From: DT-110 sp964342305
Lineage (GTDB): Bacteria > Bacteroidota > Bacteroidia > Chitinophagales > Saprospiraceae
Reading direction: 5' to 3'
Assembly: GCA_964342305.1 (NCBI GenBank)
Contig: CAYFGK010000010.1
Coordinates: 1 to 64,000, forward strand
Length of the DNA stretch: 64,000 nt
Every line of letters starts with the position of its first letter. Within the stretch, counting starts at the first letter, position 1. The notes beneath the pieces were generated by a model. It was not told the origin of the DNA and made no database searches. It was given only the letters and a program-made list of their open reading frames with translations. Positions 34,507-43,435 of the stretch are shown in pieces. The position numbers were made by a program, and so were the translations under genes.

Positions 34507-36489
34507 ATGCACCTTTTACAAAAAACAGGATTGGGGCTTTTCTGCCTGGGACTATTGTTCTTTACCATTACCCTGGGGCTTGACCGGTACCGGCTCAACG
34601 AAGATTCCCTGCGCGTCGATAGTGAATACCACCGGGAAGCCATTTTGCAGATCGCTCAGGAGGAGGGCGTATACGATAAGGCTTATGCTTCCAGCTTTGC
34701 TTTTGCACCAGCCCTGAAGGATGTGATAAAAGAGGCTCAGTACTACCTGGAACAACAGGTCAATGTCAACGGCCTGCCGGAGGGTATTGAAGATGAATGG
34801 AGTTATAAACTGGGTGACTGGAAGGTCAAAGATTACGTGTTGAACACAACCAAGGCCTCAGCTATCGGTCCCGTTTCGGGTAACCCATGGCTGTTCTTTT
34901 TGCTGACAATAGGATTGGCGGTATTTGGTGGCCTGCTGTATATTATTCCTGCCTTCAATCTGATACCGGGCATTAAGCACGACCGTATATACCATTCTTC
35001 CATGATGCGGGGCCTCAGAGTATCGTTGCGTGGCTTTTTCCTGGGGGCTACGATTCTGGGTATTCTTGGTTATGGCTTTTTTTACATGGGTAAAAGCTAT
35101 TTTTGGCCCTTTGTCACGGCCGTCATTGGCGGGCTGATCATTGCATTGGTCATTTATGTGAACCGCATCGGGCGTAAAGACCCGCGTTCGGCTTCACCCA
35201 CACTTACGGGTTGGCTGGGACTGGGTACGGGGTTATACCTGATCGGGTTTTACGTGCTGTTGTACTGGATGCCCCAACACATTACGGCCTGGATGCTAAT
35301 GGCTGACCCCCTGAGCGAAAGTCTTAGCGGTAACCCTGCCAGTCAATGGTTTGTGTATGGTCTGTTGTACACCCTGGTTATGCTGGTGATGGGGATTCGG
35401 ATGGCCACCAAATACATGCACAATCGTTACCAGTTGATCCGCACGGGATCGGTCGTGTTTTTCCAGCTTGGTTTTGCTTTCCTGCTGCCCGAGATTCTGG
35501 TGCGGTTGAACTACCCGTACTACGACTTTAAGAATATCTGGCCGCTCAACTATACCTTCTTCTTTGATTACAATCTCAATAACCTGATTTCCAGCGGTGG
35601 CCTGGGTATTTTCATGCTGGGGTGGGGGATTGCTTTGATCGTCATTGGAGTTCCGTTGATAACCTACTTTTACGGTAAGCGATGGTATTGCTCGTGGGTA
35701 TGCGGGTGTGGAGGTCTGGCGGAAACCCTGGGCGATCCCTACCGGCAATTATCTGATAAAAGTCTGGTCGCCTGGCAGTACGAACGCTGGATCATCCACG
35801 GGGTATTGGTGTTTGCGGTAATTATGACGATGGGTGTGCTGTACAGTTATTTGCCGGCCGGGGGGGGCTGGTTTAACCAGCGAGTGTTTTTGGGGTTGAT
35901 GATCGTGCTATTGTCGGGGTCCATGACGTACGTCTGGCAACGCTGGAAGAAGGGTAAGGTAGACATCTCGGGGCTCGGCCTCAAAGTGGGTTGGGGAGTA
36001 ACGCTGGCCCTGGTGGGTATTTCGGCTTACCATTTGGTGGCGGGCGACGGTCAGTTTTTATTTATGAATTCGGGCACTACGCGCCAGTGGTACGGTTTCC
36101 TGATCGGATCGGCCTTTGCGGGGGTGGTTGGTACGGGTTTTTATCCCCTTATGGGGAACCGGGTCTGGTGTCGGTTCGGCTGTCCGCTGGCTGCCTATCT
36201 GGGATTAGTCCAACGTTTCAAATCACGCTTCCGGATCACGACCAACGGTGGTCAGTGCATTTCTTGTGGCAACTGTTCTACTTACTGTGAAATGGGGATC
36301 GATGTACGGCATTACGCCCAACGGGGCCAGAATATCGTTCGCTCATCCTGTGTGGGCTGTGGCGTTTGTGCGGCGGTTTGTCCGCGCGGGGTGCTGCGTC
36401 TGGAGAACAGTAGTATGGATATCGATACCCGGACGGATGAACTCCGGACTTTGCAGGTGACGGATAAGGGGGTGTCGCTGCCGATGTGA
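34507..36489 (+). CDS. Membrane polyferredoxin, NosR/NapH-like 4Fe-4S protein
   Basis: A 660-aa protein. A signal-anchor at residues 5-22 is followed by a soluble segment (about 30-125) and then about ten predicted membrane helices. Two juxtamembrane cysteine motifs, WYCSWVCGCGG (about 397) and VWCRFGCPLAAYLG (about 556), match those of NosR/NapH/CcoG proteins. A C-terminal ferredoxin domain has two complete clusters, CISCGNCSTYC and CVGCGVCAAVCP. There is no NosR FMN-binding motif that I can recognise. Together with the upstream NAD(P)H oxidoreductase it would form a transmembrane electron-transfer unit; the final acceptor is unknown. Confidence 0.85.
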   Translation: MHLLQKTGLGLFCLGLLFFTITLGLDRYRLNEDSLRVDSEYHREAILQIAQEEGVYDKAYASSFAFAPALKDVIKEAQYYLEQQVNVNGLPEGIEDEWSYKLGDWKVKDYVLNTTKASAIGPVSGNPWLFFLLTIGLAVFGGLLYIIPAFNLIPGIKHDRIYHSSMMRGLRVSLRGFFLGATILGILGYGFFYMGKSYFWPFVTAVIGGLIIALVIYVNRIGRKDPRSASPTLTGWLGLGTGLYLIGFYVLLYWMPQHITAWMLMADPLSESLSGNPASQWFVYGLLYTLVMLVMGIRMATKYMHNRYQLIRTGSVVFFQLGFAFLLPEILVRLNYPYYDFKNIWPLNYTFFFDYNLNNLISSGGLGIFMLGWGIALIVIGVPLITYFYGKRWYCSWVCGCGGLAETLGDPYRQLSDKSLVAWQYERWIIHGVLVFAVIMTMGVLYSYLPAGGGWFNQRVFLGLMIVLLSGSMTYVWQRWKKGKVDISGLGLKVGWGVTLALVGISAYHLVAGDGQFLFMNSGTTRQWYGFLIGSAFAGVVGTGFYPLMGNRVWCRFGCPLAAYLGLVQRFKSRFRITTNGGQCISCGNCSTYCEMGIDVRHYAQRGQNIVRSSCVGCGVCAAVCPRGVLRLENSSMDIDTRTDELRTLQVTDKGVSLPM

Positions 36490-36495
36490 TTTGAC

Positions 36496-36650
36496 GGTCC
36501 AAGGTTCAAGGTCCACGGTCCACGGCATACGGTTCACGGAATGAACTGGGGAATTGGATAGGCCTGATTTGACCACTCAAACCCCAAACCTCAGACCCCA
36601 GACCTCAAACCTCACACCTCACACCTCACACCTCACACCTCACACCTGAT
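36496..36650. repeat. Heptad-phased repeat site B (between polyferredoxin and sigma factor)
   Basis: The left arm has GG at 36496, 36503, 36510, 36517, 36524, 36531 and 36538 (units GGTCCAA, GGTTCAA, GGTCCAC). The right arm has ACC at 36581, 36588, 36595, 36602, 36609, 36616, 36623, 36630, 36637 and 36644, with five consecutive ACCTCAC units. Both arms keep a 7-nt period, but their filler differs: the left resembles site A and the right resembles site D. The flanking genes are convergent. Confidence 0.8.
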
Positions 36651-36654
36651 TCAG

Positions 36655-36712
36655 TTTTGCCGAAAGGCAAAAAAGAGAGGCTGACATCCATCGCGGGAAG
36701 TCAGCCTCTTTT
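36655..36712. terminator. Double hairpin between convergent genes
   Basis: TTTTGCC-GAAA-GGCAAAA at 36655-36672 is followed by GAGGCTGAC/GTCAGCCTC at 36677-36708. On the minus strand the second hairpin ends in a run of six Ts, and on the plus strand in four Ts. Probably a bidirectional terminator for the polyferredoxin operon and the lpxK-sigma operon. Confidence 0.8.
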
Positions 36713-36798
36713 AAAAACAACCGTAATAGTTAATTAGTCGTAAGCAGTAGTCACGATACTGCTCATAGGATTATAATGCTGGGGTAATTGTAGATGTA

Positions 36799-37440
36799 CT
36801 ATTTCCAGCGCTTGGTTGATTCGAGGTAGGCACTGGCGCCAGGTGTGCTCAGCAGTTCATACAGAGCTTCGCGGGCACGGTGCAATTGGGCCTTGACGGT
36901 ACCGATTGGCATATTCAATTCGGTAGAGATCTCGTCGTAGGAATACTCCTCGAAGTACCGCAGTTCGATCATGAGGCGGTATTTGTCGTTGAGGTGATCC
37001 AGCATGGACCGGATCAGCTCGAGGCGTTGTTCGCGAATAACCACTTCCTCGGGGTTGAGGGATTCGGACCGCAGGTTGCGGGCGAAATCCTGATCGCTAT
37101 CCGTTTCGATGGGCTCATCGATAGAGAGCGTTTGCAGGCGCTTCTTACGGATGTGGTCAATGCAATTATTAATGGCGATTCGGAAAAGCCAGGTACTGAA
37201 GGCGTACTTCGGGCGATAGCTTTCCAGGTTACGGAATGCTTTTCCGAAGGCCTCCAACGTAAGATCGTCGGCATCTTCCTTGTTGGAAACCATCTTTTTG
37301 ATGGTTCGGTAAATCGAATCGCGGTAGCGATCCATGAGTTGGCTGAAGGCCAGTTGGTCACCAGCTACTGCTAGCTGGATCAGGCGGTAATCGTCGCTTA
37401 CCGCTGCTTTGTGTCCGGTGTTAATGGCTACTGCTTCCAT
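36799..37440 (-). CDS. ECF-type RNA polymerase sigma factor
   Basis: A 213-aa sigma-70 family factor of the ECF type. Region 2 (about 25-95) reads AFSQLMDRYRDSIYRTIKKMVSNKEDADDLTLEAFGKAFRNL...FSTWLFRIAINNCIDHIRKK and region 4 (about 150-205) has LMIELRYFEEYSYDEISTELNMPIGTVKAQLHRAREAL. The linker (about 100-140) is long. No anti-sigma gene follows; the gene ends an operon whose upstream members act on lipid A and the envelope. Its start lies 13 bp inside the glycosyltransferase gene, so translation is probably coupled. An envelope-linked regulatory role is inferred from position only. Confidence 0.93.
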   Translation of the reverse strand: MEAVAINTGHKAAVSDDYRLIQLAVAGDQLAFSQLMDRYRDSIYRTIKKMVSNKEDADDLTLEAFGKAFRNLESYRPKYAFSTWLFRIAINNCIDHIRKKRLQTLSIDEPIETDSDQDFARNLRSESLNPEEVVIREQRLELIRSMLDHLNDKYRLMIELRYFEEYSYDEISTELNMPIGTVKAQLHRAREALYELLSTPGASAYLESTKRWK

Positions 37441-38567
37441 TTTTCTTGTCTTGATTGTCCGGTGTTAAATAATACCGGTGCGAAGACAAGGTAGTGTAGC
37501 GTATACAGTGCATCTAGAAGGGGAATCCAGGGTAATAGTGAAGGGTCCCGGAGCAATCTGAGAATACGTCGATATTGCCAGCACACTACCAAATATCGCA
37601 CCGAAAATGTGAATAATGCTGGCAGCGTGTACATTTGGAAAGCGATCATTAGCACGATCGTACTCAGGTAATGACCCAGGTGGGATGCGCTAAGCAAGCC
37701 CAAGGCCAGTTGGTGAGCAGGTCGGTAATGCGTTCCTGCGCGTAAATGCCGCCGTTTTTGGTAGTAGTAGGCTCTCCAGTTGCTCTTTGGAATAGAATAC
37801 GTGAAGGTCTGCGGAGAAAGAATCACGGAAGTGTTCGATGATCGCGCAGCCTCATTTATGAACAGGTCATCATCGCCGGTGGCCAGGTGCAAATGTTGTT
37901 GGAAGCCGCCCGTTTCGAAAAACAATCGGCGCCGGTATAACAAGTTGCGGCCTACCCCCATGTACGGGATGCCTGCTAGAGCGAATGAAAAATATTGCGT
38001 TGCAATATAGCTAGTCTCAAAGCGAATAAAGCGGTTTAGAAAGCTGCTTGATTGGAGATAAGGACTGTAACCGAGAACAATATCGGTCGAGGTGGTTAGT
38101 GCTCGCACCATTCCAGTAACCCATTTCGGGCCTGCAGGTGTACAATCGGCGTCGGTAAGTAGAATAACCTCGTGAAAAGCGGAATTAATACCTAAAGTAA
38201 GTGCCGCTTTTTTGCCGGCAGTAAATTTTCTACCGGTATGAATTAGACGCAATTTGGGGTTTTTCTTTTTAAAATCCAAAAGAACTTCCAAAGAATTATC
38301 GGTCGATGCGTCATTTACGATGATAATCTCTAACGACCGGTAGGTTTGATTGAGGATTCGGGGTAAATTTTTTTTGAGGTTTTTTGCCTCGTTACGCGCA
38401 CAAATGATCAAACTAACGCCCGGACCCTCCGGTTCTTCTTCCGGATCGGGTGGGTAACGATAACGCCCCAGATGGCCGAACAGGTAGCCCCAGAACCATA
38501 ATTGGATCAGAGTGCTACCGGCCGTCAGGGCCAAAAGTGTAGCTTCAAACCACCCCATTTCGAACAA
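37428..38567 (-). CDS. Membrane family 2 glycosyltransferase
   Basis: A 379-aa GT2 enzyme. An N-terminal membrane helix (about 8-30) precedes the GT-A domain: VSLIICARNEAKNL, IIIVNDASTDNSLEVL, the D-x-D motif LLTDADCTPAG and a Q-x-x-R-x-like segment (YYQKRRHLRAG). Two or three membrane helices follow at the C-terminus (about 300-365). This is the arrangement of enzymes that move a sugar to a lipid carrier or polymer at the inner membrane. It overlaps the upstream acyltransferase gene by 23 bp and the downstream sigma gene by 13 bp. The donor and acceptor cannot be read. Confidence 0.9.
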   Translation of the reverse strand: MFEMGWFEATLLALTAGSTLIQLWFWGYLFGHLGRYRYPPDPEEEPEGPGVSLIICARNEAKNLKKNLPRILNQTYRSLEIIIVNDASTDNSLEVLLDFKKKNPKLRLIHTGRKFTAGKKAALTLGINSAFHEVILLTDADCTPAGPKWVTGMVRALTTSTDIVLGYSPYLQSSSFLNRFIRFETSYIATQYFSFALAGIPYMGVGRNLLYRRRLFFETGGFQQHLHLATGDDDLFINEAARSSNTSVILSPQTFTYSIPKSNWRAYYYQKRRHLRAGTHYRPAHQLALGLLSASHLGHYLSTIVLMIAFQMYTLPALFTFSVRYLVVCWQYRRILRLLRDPSLLPWIPLLDALYTLHYLVFAPVLFNTGQSRQEKWKQ

Positions 38568-39849
38568 ACTGCTGAATGCGTTCCATCAATTTATCTTTTT
38601 GCTGAATGAGCACCAACTGCTGCCTGGGTGCCAGATTCTTAAACCGGAAAATGGCGCGATGGCGTTTCCAATATTGCCGGTAGTGCCAGGCAAAGAGCCC
38701 GGCCGGCAATAATGACAAGCCGTACCCGATCGCTCCCCAAACGCCCAGCCAGGATGAGAGTAGCCATGCCTGTAATACGTAAAAGAATGGAAAAGTAATC
38801 AGCCCCAGGAGGATCTGAACGGTAGCTTCGTACTCCCGGTCGATCCTTGACGACTGCGACAACAGATAGGGGATCCCGGCAGCGAACAGGTTGTTTATGT
38901 ATCCGAACAGGTAAAGCGGCAACCCGGCAAAAAGTCGCCAGTAGGCACGGGGCGCCCGCTCCTCGTGCATGATCAGCGCTTCTTCGGTGAGTTTAAGTTC
39001 GCGCATTTGTTGCTGCACGGATCGCACTTCGTCCTCGAAGACACTATATTCCTGCGGTTGGTGGTCTTCCCAGTTTTGCATTGCTCCAATGAGGAGTCGG
39101 ATCCGGTGAAAATGCGTTTCGAGTGGAACCGGCTGTTGCGCCTGCAGTAAGTTTTCCAATACCGTCAGGGCTTCATCCTGTTCCGGGGAGCGAGTATGGA
39201 TCAGTGTACTGCGCAGACGCTCTTCCAGGTCGTTAGTCAGCTGTTTAACGGCTTCGCGCGGGTTGGTTTGGTACTGCTCTGCGTAATCGGTATTTAAAAT
39301 GGGTTCACCTACGTTGACCACCAGATAAGATCCAAACCGGTGCGGCCGCTGGTAGTTGAGGCCGATCGGAAGTATGCGTACGGGTTCGGCTTCGGGTTGT
39401 GCCCGGTAGGCGCCCATTACCATATGTGCGGTACCCCGCTTGACGGGACGCAGCCTGCGACCCGCTTCACTTCCACCCTCGGGGGCAATAAACAAATGAC
39501 CGCCTGCCCGAAAGTGCTCATAGCAACGCGCAAAAGAATCGGCATTATCCACTCCGGCGGCACCTTTGTCCTGTCGGCGCTTTACCGGAATACAGAACAT
39601 GTAATCAAAAAACCGCCGTCCCGTGGCCGAGGAATACAGGCTGGCATTGACCAGGAAGTGAACGATCTGGTTGGCTCGACCAGCTGCATTAAGGGCATCA
39701 ACCAGTGTGTTGGGGTGGTTGGTGGCCAGGATGGTGGGGCCTTGTAGCCGCAGGCGCTCTTTACCAAGGACGACCGTTGGCCGGTAAAAAATACCGAAGC
39801 TAAACCGGACCAGAAATTTGAGGTAATTGTACAGGCCGCGCTTGATCAT
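38545..39849 (-). CDS. PlsC-like lysophospholipid acyltransferase
   Basis: A 434-aa acyltransferase. The N-terminal half is an LPLAT domain with the catalytic block ATNHPNTLVDAL (His with Asp six residues on, the variant spacing found in the NHPN subgroup) near residue 40 and the phosphate-binding FIAPEGGSEAGRR near residue 125. A helical linker (about 230-300) and a membrane region with up to four hydrophobic segments (about 310-390) follow. It probably acylates a lysophospholipid or glycolipid at the inner membrane. It begins 9 bp after lpxK and overlaps the GT2 gene by 23 bp. Confidence 0.88.
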   Translation of the reverse strand: MIKRGLYNYLKFLVRFSFGIFYRPTVVLGKERLRLQGPTILATNHPNTLVDALNAAGRANQIVHFLVNASLYSSATGRRFFDYMFCIPVKRRQDKGAAGVDNADSFARCYEHFRAGGHLFIAPEGGSEAGRRLRPVKRGTAHMVMGAYRAQPEAEPVRILPIGLNYQRPHRFGSYLVVNVGEPILNTDYAEQYQTNPREAVKQLTNDLEERLRSTLIHTRSPEQDEALTVLENLLQAQQPVPLETHFHRIRLLIGAMQNWEDHQPQEYSVFEDEVRSVQQQMRELKLTEEALIMHEERAPRAYWRLFAGLPLYLFGYINNLFAAGIPYLLSQSSRIDREYEATVQILLGLITFPFFYVLQAWLLSSWLGVWGAIGYGLSLLPAGLFAWHYRQYWKRHRAIFRFKNLAPRQQLVLIQQKDKLMERIQQFVRNGVV

Positions 39850-39858
39850 AATAGTGGA

Positions 39859-40926
39859 TCAGGCTTTAAAGTTGAGCAAAAATTCCTTGACATCATTATC
39901 GAACCGCCCGGCATCACCGAAGTGGAATTTTACCTCGACGGGCAAAGCGAAAATAGGCATATCGTTTTCGAGCATAAAAGACCGGTGCATTTCCAGGCGC
40001 ATGGCATCCTTTTCGGTAGTCAGAATCACCTTCTTTTTGGACTCGAGGCGGTCGAAATTGGCTTTCAACTGACCCACGTCGTACTTGGTGAAAAAGTGGT
40101 GGTCTTCGTATTCCTGTACCTGTACCGACCCCACCTGTTCTTCCAGGTAATCGGTAAGGTACTCGGTGCGGGCAATAGCGCAGATCAGCAGCACATCAAG
40201 GTCTGGCTCCAGTTTTAGCTGATACCGTGGATTGAAAAGGTAATAGGGTCGGCCGTAATCGTAATACGAGAAATATAATCGCTGGTGGTCCTGCGGTTTG
40301 ATCTCATTGATCATTGCATTCTGTTGTTCCGGCTCCATCCGTCGCGGACATTTGCTGACGATAATATAGTCGGCTCGCTCGTAGGCGGCCCGCCATTCAC
40401 GCAGGCGCCCCGAGGGGAGCAGGTAATCCCGGGTGAAAGGATGGTGGAATTCGGTCAGCATGATATTGAGTCCGGGCTTTACCGAACGGTGCTGGAATGC
40501 ATCATCGAGCAGGACTACCTGGGTTTCGGGATAACGACTCATTATTTCGGGGATACCAAAAGCACGGCTTTCACAAACCGCTACCGTCATTTCGGGAAAT
40601 TTTCGTTTAAACTGCAGGGGCTCGTCGCCTACCTGTTCGGCCGTCATATCCGTTTTGGCCAGCAGGAATCCTTTGGTTTTGCGTTTATATCCCCGGCTCA
40701 GGGTTGCCACCTCCAGGTATCCGTTAAGCAGGCGGACGAGATACTCGATGTGCGGGGTTTTGCCGGCACCACCCACCGAAAGGTTGCCGACCGAGATCAC
40801 CGGGAGGTCAAATTCAATACCCTTGAGCAGGCCAGTGCGGTACATGATGTTGCGAAAGCCTACCCCCAGCCCATAGAGAAGCGACACCGGAGAAAGCAGT
40901 ATTTTAAGTAAAAAGTTTTGGACCAT
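39859..40926 (-). CDS. lpxK: Tetraacyldisaccharide 4'-kinase (lipid A synthesis)
   Basis: A 355-aa membrane-associated P-loop kinase that phosphorylates the 4' position of the lipid A precursor. Visible motifs: an N-terminal hydrophobic helix (about 5-22), VISVGNLSVGGAGKTPHIEYLV (the LpxK Walker A variant) at about 45-65, LLDDAFQHRSV (Walker B-like) at about 140 and LREWRAAYERADYIIVSKCP. Length is typical. First gene of a tight minus-strand set with an acyltransferase, a GT2 enzyme and a sigma factor. Its presence shows that the cell makes lipid A. Confidence 0.95.
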   Translation of the reverse strand: MVQNFLLKILLSPVSLLYGLGVGFRNIMYRTGLLKGIEFDLPVISVGNLSVGGAGKTPHIEYLVRLLNGYLEVATLSRGYKRKTKGFLLAKTDMTAEQVGDEPLQFKRKFPEMTVAVCESRAFGIPEIMSRYPETQVVLLDDAFQHRSVKPGLNIMLTEFHHPFTRDYLLPSGRLREWRAAYERADYIIVSKCPRRMEPEQQNAMINEIKPQDHQRLYFSYYDYGRPYYLFNPRYQLKLEPDLDVLLICAIARTEYLTDYLEEQVGSVQVQEYEDHHFFTKYDVGQLKANFDRLESKKKVILTTEKDAMRLEMHRSFMLENDMPIFALPVEVKFHFGDAGRFDNDVKEFLLNFKA

Positions 40927-41100
40927 ATGTCAGGAAGTACATTTGCTCACCCGCTTATCAGGTGCAGGTGGAAGATAGAAAGTTACGGGTACTCCTGCCG
41001 ATGAATACGACAGAATTCATCCATTGTACGTCAAATAGGGCCATTTGGTATGATCCTATTGCCCGAAAATGATGTTCTTACCAAGAAAAGAGGTTCGCTC

Positions 41101-41832
41101 ATGAAAGCGATGATTTTCGCAGCGGGTCTGGGAACTCGTTTGCGTCCACTAACCGACAATCGTCCCAAAGCCCTGGTTCAGGTTGGCGGCATTCCACTGC
41201 TGGAAATTGCCATCCGCCGGTTGCGCAAGTATGGTTTCAGGGAAGTGGTGATCAACGTCCATCACCACGCCGATCAGATCATACAGTTTTTGCGGGAACA
41301 CGGGTATTTTGGACTGAATATCCATATCTCAGATGAGCGCGATCTGCTCCTTAACACCGGGGGAGGACTGAAAAAGGCCGCTGATTTTTTATCGGATGCT
41401 CCCTTTCTGGTGATGAATGCCGATGTACTTACCAATATGGATTTTTCCCGGTTGGTCAAGGACCATTCGTCGTCGGGTGCCCTGGCTACCCTAGCCGTAC
41501 GCAACCGTGAGAGTTCCCGCCATCTGCTTTTTGACCAGGATCGGCAGTTGGTCGGGTGGCGCCATAATCGTACGGGAGAGTTGCGAATGAGTCGGGAATT
41601 GCCCGACGATGCTTATCAGGGATTCGCATTTAGTGGTATTCAGATTGTGGACCCGCAATTATTTCATTATTTCCCCGACGAAGATGTATTCTCCACTATC
41701 GACCTGTATCTGGCTGCCGCCAAAAAGGAAGCTATCCTTGCCTACGGCCACGATGCCGATATCTGGATCGACGTAGGGAAATTGCCCGCCGTTCAGGAAG
41801 CGGAAGGGCTATTGCCGTTTATTGACCTCTAG
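41101..41832 (+). CDS. Sugar nucleotidyltransferase (MurU/RmlA-like)
   Basis: A 243-aa nucleotidyltransferase. The ATG at 41101 (MKAMIFAAGLGTRLRPLTDNRPKAL) gives the conserved signature at the N-terminus and is preferred over an ATG 51 bp upstream. Also present are NVHHHADQI, LLNTGGGLKKA, FLVMNADVLTNMD (metal-binding Asp) and FSGIQIVDPQLF. The pattern is close to MurU, which converts a sugar-1-phosphate to the UDP-sugar in cell-wall recycling. The kinase partner (AmgK-like) that often accompanies it is absent, so the exact sugar is uncertain. Confidence 0.87.
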   Translation: MKAMIFAAGLGTRLRPLTDNRPKALVQVGGIPLLEIAIRRLRKYGFREVVINVHHHADQIIQFLREHGYFGLNIHISDERDLLLNTGGGLKKAADFLSDAPFLVMNADVLTNMDFSRLVKDHSSSGALATLAVRNRESSRHLLFDQDRQLVGWRHNRTGELRMSRELPDDAYQGFAFSGIQIVDPQLFHYFPDEDVFSTIDLYLAAAKKEAILAYGHDADIWIDVGKLPAVQEAEGLLPFIDL

Positions 41833-41865
41833 TGACGCCATTCATCGCCTCTCCTCAAGTCAATC

Positions 41866-43284
41866 TCAATCCAGTTTCGACAGAATCCATGCCTTATCCG
41901 CGAGGGGTTCGCAGGATGCTACTTCTTTGTGGAGTTTGGCCCGTGCTTCGGTAGATTGGGGAGGTAGATAGAAGAGTTTCCGTACGAACCGCAATACGTT
42001 TCGATATTGCTGGCGCACGTCCCGGGAAATGGTTCGATTTCGACGCAGGTAAATGCGAAAGCTGTCGATCAGGGAATCCAGTGCACGATCTTCTCCCAGT
42101 TCATAGTACGTTTTCAGGAGCATGAGCTTGCTGCCGAGCGCGTAAGTGTGGTTGGCGTATGCGACCTCCCGCAATTGCTCGATCACCCGCGGGTAATCAC
42201 CCCGGGTGAAGAAGACTTTAGCCAGATTGTAGTTCAGCGCATTATGCCGCTCCTCTTCGGGTAATAAGGCCGTAAAGTCACGAATGAATTGTTCGGTCCA
42301 GTCAAAAGCCTGCACGTGGAGGCCGACGGTGATGATGTTTTTATAAGCCTGGGGGGTGATAACCCCGTTGCGCTGGGTGATACCCTTGTCGAGCAAGGTG
42401 CGGGACAATTCGAAAAGCTCGTGAAAATACTGACTATTGCCCTGGTTGATCTGGTACCCAATGCAGTAATTTTTGAGAAAAATGTAGAGGTTATCCTGCT
42501 CGTCGAGGCCAAAGTGGTGAAAAGATTCTTTGAGTAGTTGTTTTACTAGCTGAAACCATTGCGTTTCGCCGGGGTTCTCCAGCATGCGTGCAATGGATAA
42601 ATACATGCGTACCCCAATCTCTTGTGCCTGCGGACTGGCTGCTACCCGGTCCAGAAAACCCTCAGGTAGCGATAATTCTTCACCTTCCAGCGAAAAGAAA
42701 ACCCGGTTGCTGATGCTGTTGCAATAATTGCGCAGCTTTTCGATGTAATAGTAAGCCTCGAGGTGGAAGTCTTTTTGCCGGAGTAAGGTGGCTAGCTGTG
42801 GACGCTTGGTAACGCGTTCGGCCCTGCGGTAGGCCAGGTCGTAGTACTGAGCTTGTTCGAGGTGGTTTTGTTCGTCGCGCAGGGATTCATGGTCGAAATA
42901 GTTCAGGGTTTGTCGCTCCAGCGACCGGTAGTGCTTGGATAGCCCTTTGGACCAGAATAGTTCTAAGCCGGCCTGGCGTTGCAGTTGTTGTTTAGCGGAG
43001 AGTTCCTGGTAGATCAGGAATTCCTGAGAGGCTTGATTCAGCTCGTGCATTATTTTGCGCAGGCGGGTATCCCGGAAAGGTTCATCCCGAAAGAGCGCGG
43101 TCCAAGCCTTTTCCTTGTGCAGGGCATCTTCATGACCCAGGTGTTTTTGCACATAGTCGTACAGCAGGATAGCTGCTTCCGATATCTTGCTCAGGGCCAA
43201 TTGGTACTCCAGATACGGAGTCAGCGAGGATCTTTCTTCCTCCGACATGGCCCTCAGCAAATCCAGAAGCTTACTCTTGTGCAT
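41866..43284 (-). CDS. Large helical protein of unknown function
   Basis: A 472-aa protein made almost entirely of predicted helices. Repeated short helix pairs (ALNYNLAKVFFTRGDYPRVIEQLREVAYANHTYALGSKLMLLKTYYELGEDRALDSLIDSFRIYL) in the C-terminal half look like TPR-type repeats. The N-terminus (LLDLLRAMSEEERSSLTPYLEYQL) is also helical. There is no signal peptide, membrane segment or enzyme motif. It stands alone on the minus strand between the nucleotidyltransferase and a T9SS gene. I do not recognise a family; a scaffold or adaptor role is the most that can be inferred. Confidence 0.75.
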   Translation of the reverse strand: MHKSKLLDLLRAMSEEERSSLTPYLEYQLALSKISEAAILLYDYVQKHLGHEDALHKEKAWTALFRDEPFRDTRLRKIMHELNQASQEFLIYQELSAKQQLQRQAGLELFWSKGLSKHYRSLERQTLNYFDHESLRDEQNHLEQAQYYDLAYRRAERVTKRPQLATLLRQKDFHLEAYYYIEKLRNYCNSISNRVFFSLEGEELSLPEGFLDRVAASPQAQEIGVRMYLSIARMLENPGETQWFQLVKQLLKESFHHFGLDEQDNLYIFLKNYCIGYQINQGNSQYFHELFELSRTLLDKGITQRNGVITPQAYKNIITVGLHVQAFDWTEQFIRDFTALLPEEERHNALNYNLAKVFFTRGDYPRVIEQLREVAYANHTYALGSKLMLLKTYYELGEDRALDSLIDSFRIYLRRNRTISRDVRQQYRNVLRFVRKLFYLPPQSTEARAKLHKEVASCEPLADKAWILSKLD

Positions 43285-43435
43285 GGAACAAATATACGTC
43301 AGGGAGTTAAAAATAAAATTGATTACCTGTGTGTTATGGTTTTTTTGCTTTGCTAGAGGATGAACTTTTTAACGTAACTGTTCTTTATCTTTTAACCACA
43401 TTCAAACAGTTTTGTAGTATGAAAATTCAGTTGCC

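Noticed and set aside
36581..36650. The run of identical ACCTCAC units as a CRISPR array
   Set aside because: The unit is 7 nt without spacers, and no cas gene is in the window.
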